A stretch of 64,000 bases of DNA from Chitinophaga terrae (ex Kim and Jung 2007) (GTDB lineage: Bacteria; Bacteroidota; Bacteroidia; Chitinophagales; Chitinophagaceae). Position 1 is the stretch's first letter. The number at the start of each line of letters is the position of its first letter. Both the position numbers and the translations under genes were made by a program. The DNA is taken from the NCBI RefSeq assembly GCF_900107795.1, contig NZ_FNRL01000009.1, positions 62,001 to 126,000 of the forward strand. The letters are read 5' to 3'. Positions 62,328 to 64,000 of this stretch are shown here, piece after piece. The notes beneath the pieces were generated by a model. That model was given only the letters and a program-made list of their open reading frames with translations. It had not been told where the DNA came from and ran no database searches.

Positions 62328-62523
62328 ATTTCACGCGGAGGTTTCACGCAAAGAAGCAAAGAAGCAGAGAAGCATAAGAAATTATTAAGGATAATAAGAA
62401 AGCAAAGGAGTTGAAGATAGTGCTATAATACACTCTTCAACTCCTTTGCTTTCTTAATTATCTTAAAAAAATCCTTTGCGAACTTTGCTTCTTTGCTTCT
62501 TTGCGTGAAATCTCCGCGTGAGA
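62328..62523. repeat. Long hairpin repeat element, copy 6 (R6)
   Basis: An inverted repeat of 196 bp just past the sdhB stop and 76 nt before the Gfo/Idh/MocA start, both on the minus strand. The ends are ATTTCACGCGGAG / CTCCGCGTGAGA, followed by TTTCACGC, AAAGAAGC, AAAGAAGC. The inner stem AAGAAAGCAAAGGAGTTGAAGA is exact. The middle segment is imperfect: ATAAGAAATTATTAAGG on the left versus AAAGTTCGCAAAGGATT on the right. Confidence 0.93.
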
Positions 62524-63288
62524 CTATTTTTCAGAGCCGAAGCCAGCCGCAATGAACTGCCTGTTCAGGCGGGCAATGTTGGTAAGAGAGATCTCTTTAG
62601 GGCATTCAGCTTCGCAGGCGCCGGTGTTGGTACAGCTACCAAAACCTTCTTTATCCATTTGCGCTACCATGTTCAATACACGGGTTTCTTTTTCAGGTTC
62701 GCCCTGAGGTAAGAGGGCCAGCTGGGAAACTTTGGCAGAAACGAACAGCATCGCTGAAGAGTTTTTGCAGGCAGCAACGCAGGCGCCGCAACCGATGCAG
62801 GCAGCAGCAGCGAAAGCCATATCTGCTTTATGTTTTTCTACCGGGATGTTGTTCGCATCCTGTGCGTTACCAGTGTTAACGGATATATAACCACCTGCTT
62901 CGATGATGCGATCAAAAGCAGAACGGTCTACCACCAGGTCTTTCACCACAGGGAAAGCGCCGGCTCTCCATGGCTCAACGGTGATGGTATCGCCGTCTTT
63001 AAATGCGCGCATGTGCAGCTGGCATGTGGTAGTACCAGCCCAAGGACCGTGCGCACGGCCGTTGATATGCATAGAGCACATACCACAGATACCTTCGCGG
63101 CAATCGTGGTCGAATGCAATCGGATCTTTTCCTTCGCTGATCAGTCCTTCGTTTACCACATCGAACATTTCAAGGAAAGACATTTCAGAAGAAATGTTCT
63201 TAGCCTGAATTGTTTCAAATCCACCCTGATCGTTTTTGTTTTTTTGCCTCCACACTTTTAATGTGAGGTTCATGTTATAATGTTCCAT
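62524..63288 (-). CDS. sdhB: Succinate dehydrogenase/fumarate reductase iron-sulfur subunit
   Basis: Electron-transfer subunit of respiratory complex II. The [2Fe-2S] ligands lie in [13 protein letters not shown] plus a fourth cysteine in TTTCQ, and the [4Fe-4S] and [3Fe-4S] ligands in [11 protein letters not shown] and [15 protein letters not shown]. 254 aa, of the Bacteroidota type that pairs with a long flavoprotein and a single cytochrome b subunit. It follows sdhA by 63 nt. The TAG stop abuts repeat R6. Confidence 0.97.
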   Translation of the reverse strand: MEHYNMNLTLKVWRQKNKNDQGGFETIQAKNISSEMSFLEMFDVVNEGLISEGKDPIAFDHDCREGICGMCSMHINGRAHGPWAGTTTCQLHMRAFKDGDTITVEPWRAGAFPVVKDLVVDRSAFDRIIEAGGYISVNTGNAQDANNIPVEKHKADMAFAAAACIGCGACVAACKNSSAMLFVSAKVSQLALLPQGEPEKETRVLNMVAQMDKEGFGSCTNTGACEAECPKEISLTNIARLNRQFIAAGFGSEK

Positions 63289-63351
63289 AGTTCCTGGACA
63301 ATTATTTGATTATTATAAACCTGGTGAGTTGTCAGCAACTCATCAATTACC

Positions 63352-64000
63352 TTATTTATAGCTACGTTGAGAAGGTTTCACCTCTTCGAATACCAGCGGT
63401 TCTTTATGCAGTACATAGTCGCTCGGGCCTTTGTATTCCCATGCTGCTACATAGCTAAAGTTCTCATCATCACGTTTTGCTTCTCCATCTTCTGTCTGAG
63501 ATTCTTCTCTGAAGTGACCACCGCAGGATTCGCGACGGTTCAGGGCGTCGATACACATCAATTCGCCCAGTTCCAGGAAGTCTGCAACGCGGCCGGCTTT
63601 TTCCAGTTCAGGGTTCATTTCATTCAGGCCGCCAGGGATACGAACATCTTTATAGAATTCGGCTCTCAGGGCTTTAATCTCTTCGATTGCTTCTTTCAGA
63701 CCTTGTTCGTTACGCGCCATACCGCATTTATCCCACATGATCTTACCCAGTTTCTTATGGAAATGATCTACTGATTTGGTTCCTTTGATGTTGATCAACC
63801 TGTTCAGCGTATCTTTCACTTTCTGTTCAGCGGCTACGAACGCCGGGTGATCAGTAGGAATTGCTTTAACGCGGATCTCATCTGCCAGGTAGTTACCTAA
63901 AGTGTAAGGGATTACGAAGTAACCGTCGGCCAGTCCCTGCATCAGTGCAGAAGCACCTAACCTGTTGGCGCCGTGGTCAGAGAAGTTGGCTTCACCCAGG
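63352..64000 (-). CDS. sdhA: Succinate dehydrogenase/fumarate reductase flavoprotein subunit, 5' end missing
   Basis: The C-terminal 215 codons of the FAD-containing catalytic subunit; the frame runs open off the right edge. The segment [21 protein letters not shown] is the conserved FAD/substrate region of SdhA/FrdA, and [19 protein letters not shown] near the C-terminus is diagnostic for this group. The start and active-site arginine region lie outside the window. It is upstream of sdhB on the same strand, as expected for sdhCAB. Confidence 0.95.
   Translation of the reverse strand, partial: LGEANFSDHGANRLGASALMQGLADGYFVIPYTLGNYLADEIRVKAIPTDHPAFVAAEQKVKDTLNRLINIKGTKSVDHFHKKLGKIMWDKCGMARNEQGLKEAIEEIKALRAEFYKDVRIPGGLNEMNPELEKAGRVADFLELGELMCIDALNRRESCGGHFREESQTEDGEAKRDDENFSYVAAWEYKGPSDYVLHKEPLVFEEVKPSQRSYK

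Overview
The window reads as a chromosomal segment of a Bacteroidota bacterium, most likely a Chitinophaga-like member of the Chitinophagales (taxon inferred from gene families and promoter style, not from a marker search). At least 20 gene starts are preceded by an exact Bacteroidota -7 box TAnnTTTG, usually 13-30 nt before the start codon, and clear Shine-Dalgarno sequences are scarce. There are no phage genes, transposases, tRNAs, rRNAs or CRISPR arrays. Almost everything is housekeeping gene content.

Layout. 1-8.6 kb: end of a YigZ/IMPACT gene, ribD, prmC, exbB-exbD, pepT, metE, a small Cys-rich protein, a hotdog thioesterase and an FKBP isomerase. 8.6-14.9 kb: NamZ-type exo-muramidase, secreted erythromycin-esterase-like protein, fmt, LysM/DPBB protein, RsmF-like methyltransferase. 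14.9-27.6 kb: a heme block with two divergent units, hemH-hemG followed by the three-subunit proton-translocating transhydrogenase pntAA-pntAB-pntB (minus), and hemA-C-D-E-F-B-L (plus). Together these encode a complete C5 route from glutamyl-tRNA to protoheme. 27.6-34 kb: a tripartite RND efflux operon. 34-38 kb: glycosyltransferase, methyltransferase, esterase and an unknown secreted protein. 38-46.5 kb: oxyR, an M48 protease, plsY, prmA, an unknown secreted protein, rpsO-pnp, ftsE. 46.5-53.2 kb: a BlaI regulator with an M56-TonB sensor protease, purM, ribF, a membrane protein, holA, a PolB-like exonuclease. 53.2-64 kb: coiled-coil membrane protein, response regulator, ABC-F ATPase, carbonic anhydrase-murI, S9 peptidase, Gfo/Idh/MocA oxidoreductase, sdhB and partial sdhA.

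The most unusual signal is a family of six long inverted repeats of about 200-255 bp (12036-12235, 33972-34174, 39169-39379, 42538-42791, 54203-54404, 62328-62523). Each starts with TTTCACGC, continues as three to four 8-nt units of the form AAAGRMGC, then an A/T-rich segment, and folds back through an apex that usually resembles TGTTAT..AACA. One copy is a perfect 93-bp inverted repeat with a 16-nt loop. Four copies separate convergent genes, and the other two follow a gene's 3' end; their ends touch or lie within two bases of stop codons, and one copy supplies the last codons of a gene. Left and right arms of the same copy share bases that differ between copies, so the palindromes are kept symmetrical. 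I know of no established name or function for them; they may act as bidirectional 3'-end/terminator elements spread by a mechanism not encoded here.

Other points: back-to-back overlapping promoters between ribD and prmC, two 16-bp palindromes placed 20 bp apart over the blaI promoter, several probably leaderless genes (pepT, prmA), and a few altered catalytic motifs (esterase, RND pump, ABC-F, HemB metal site).
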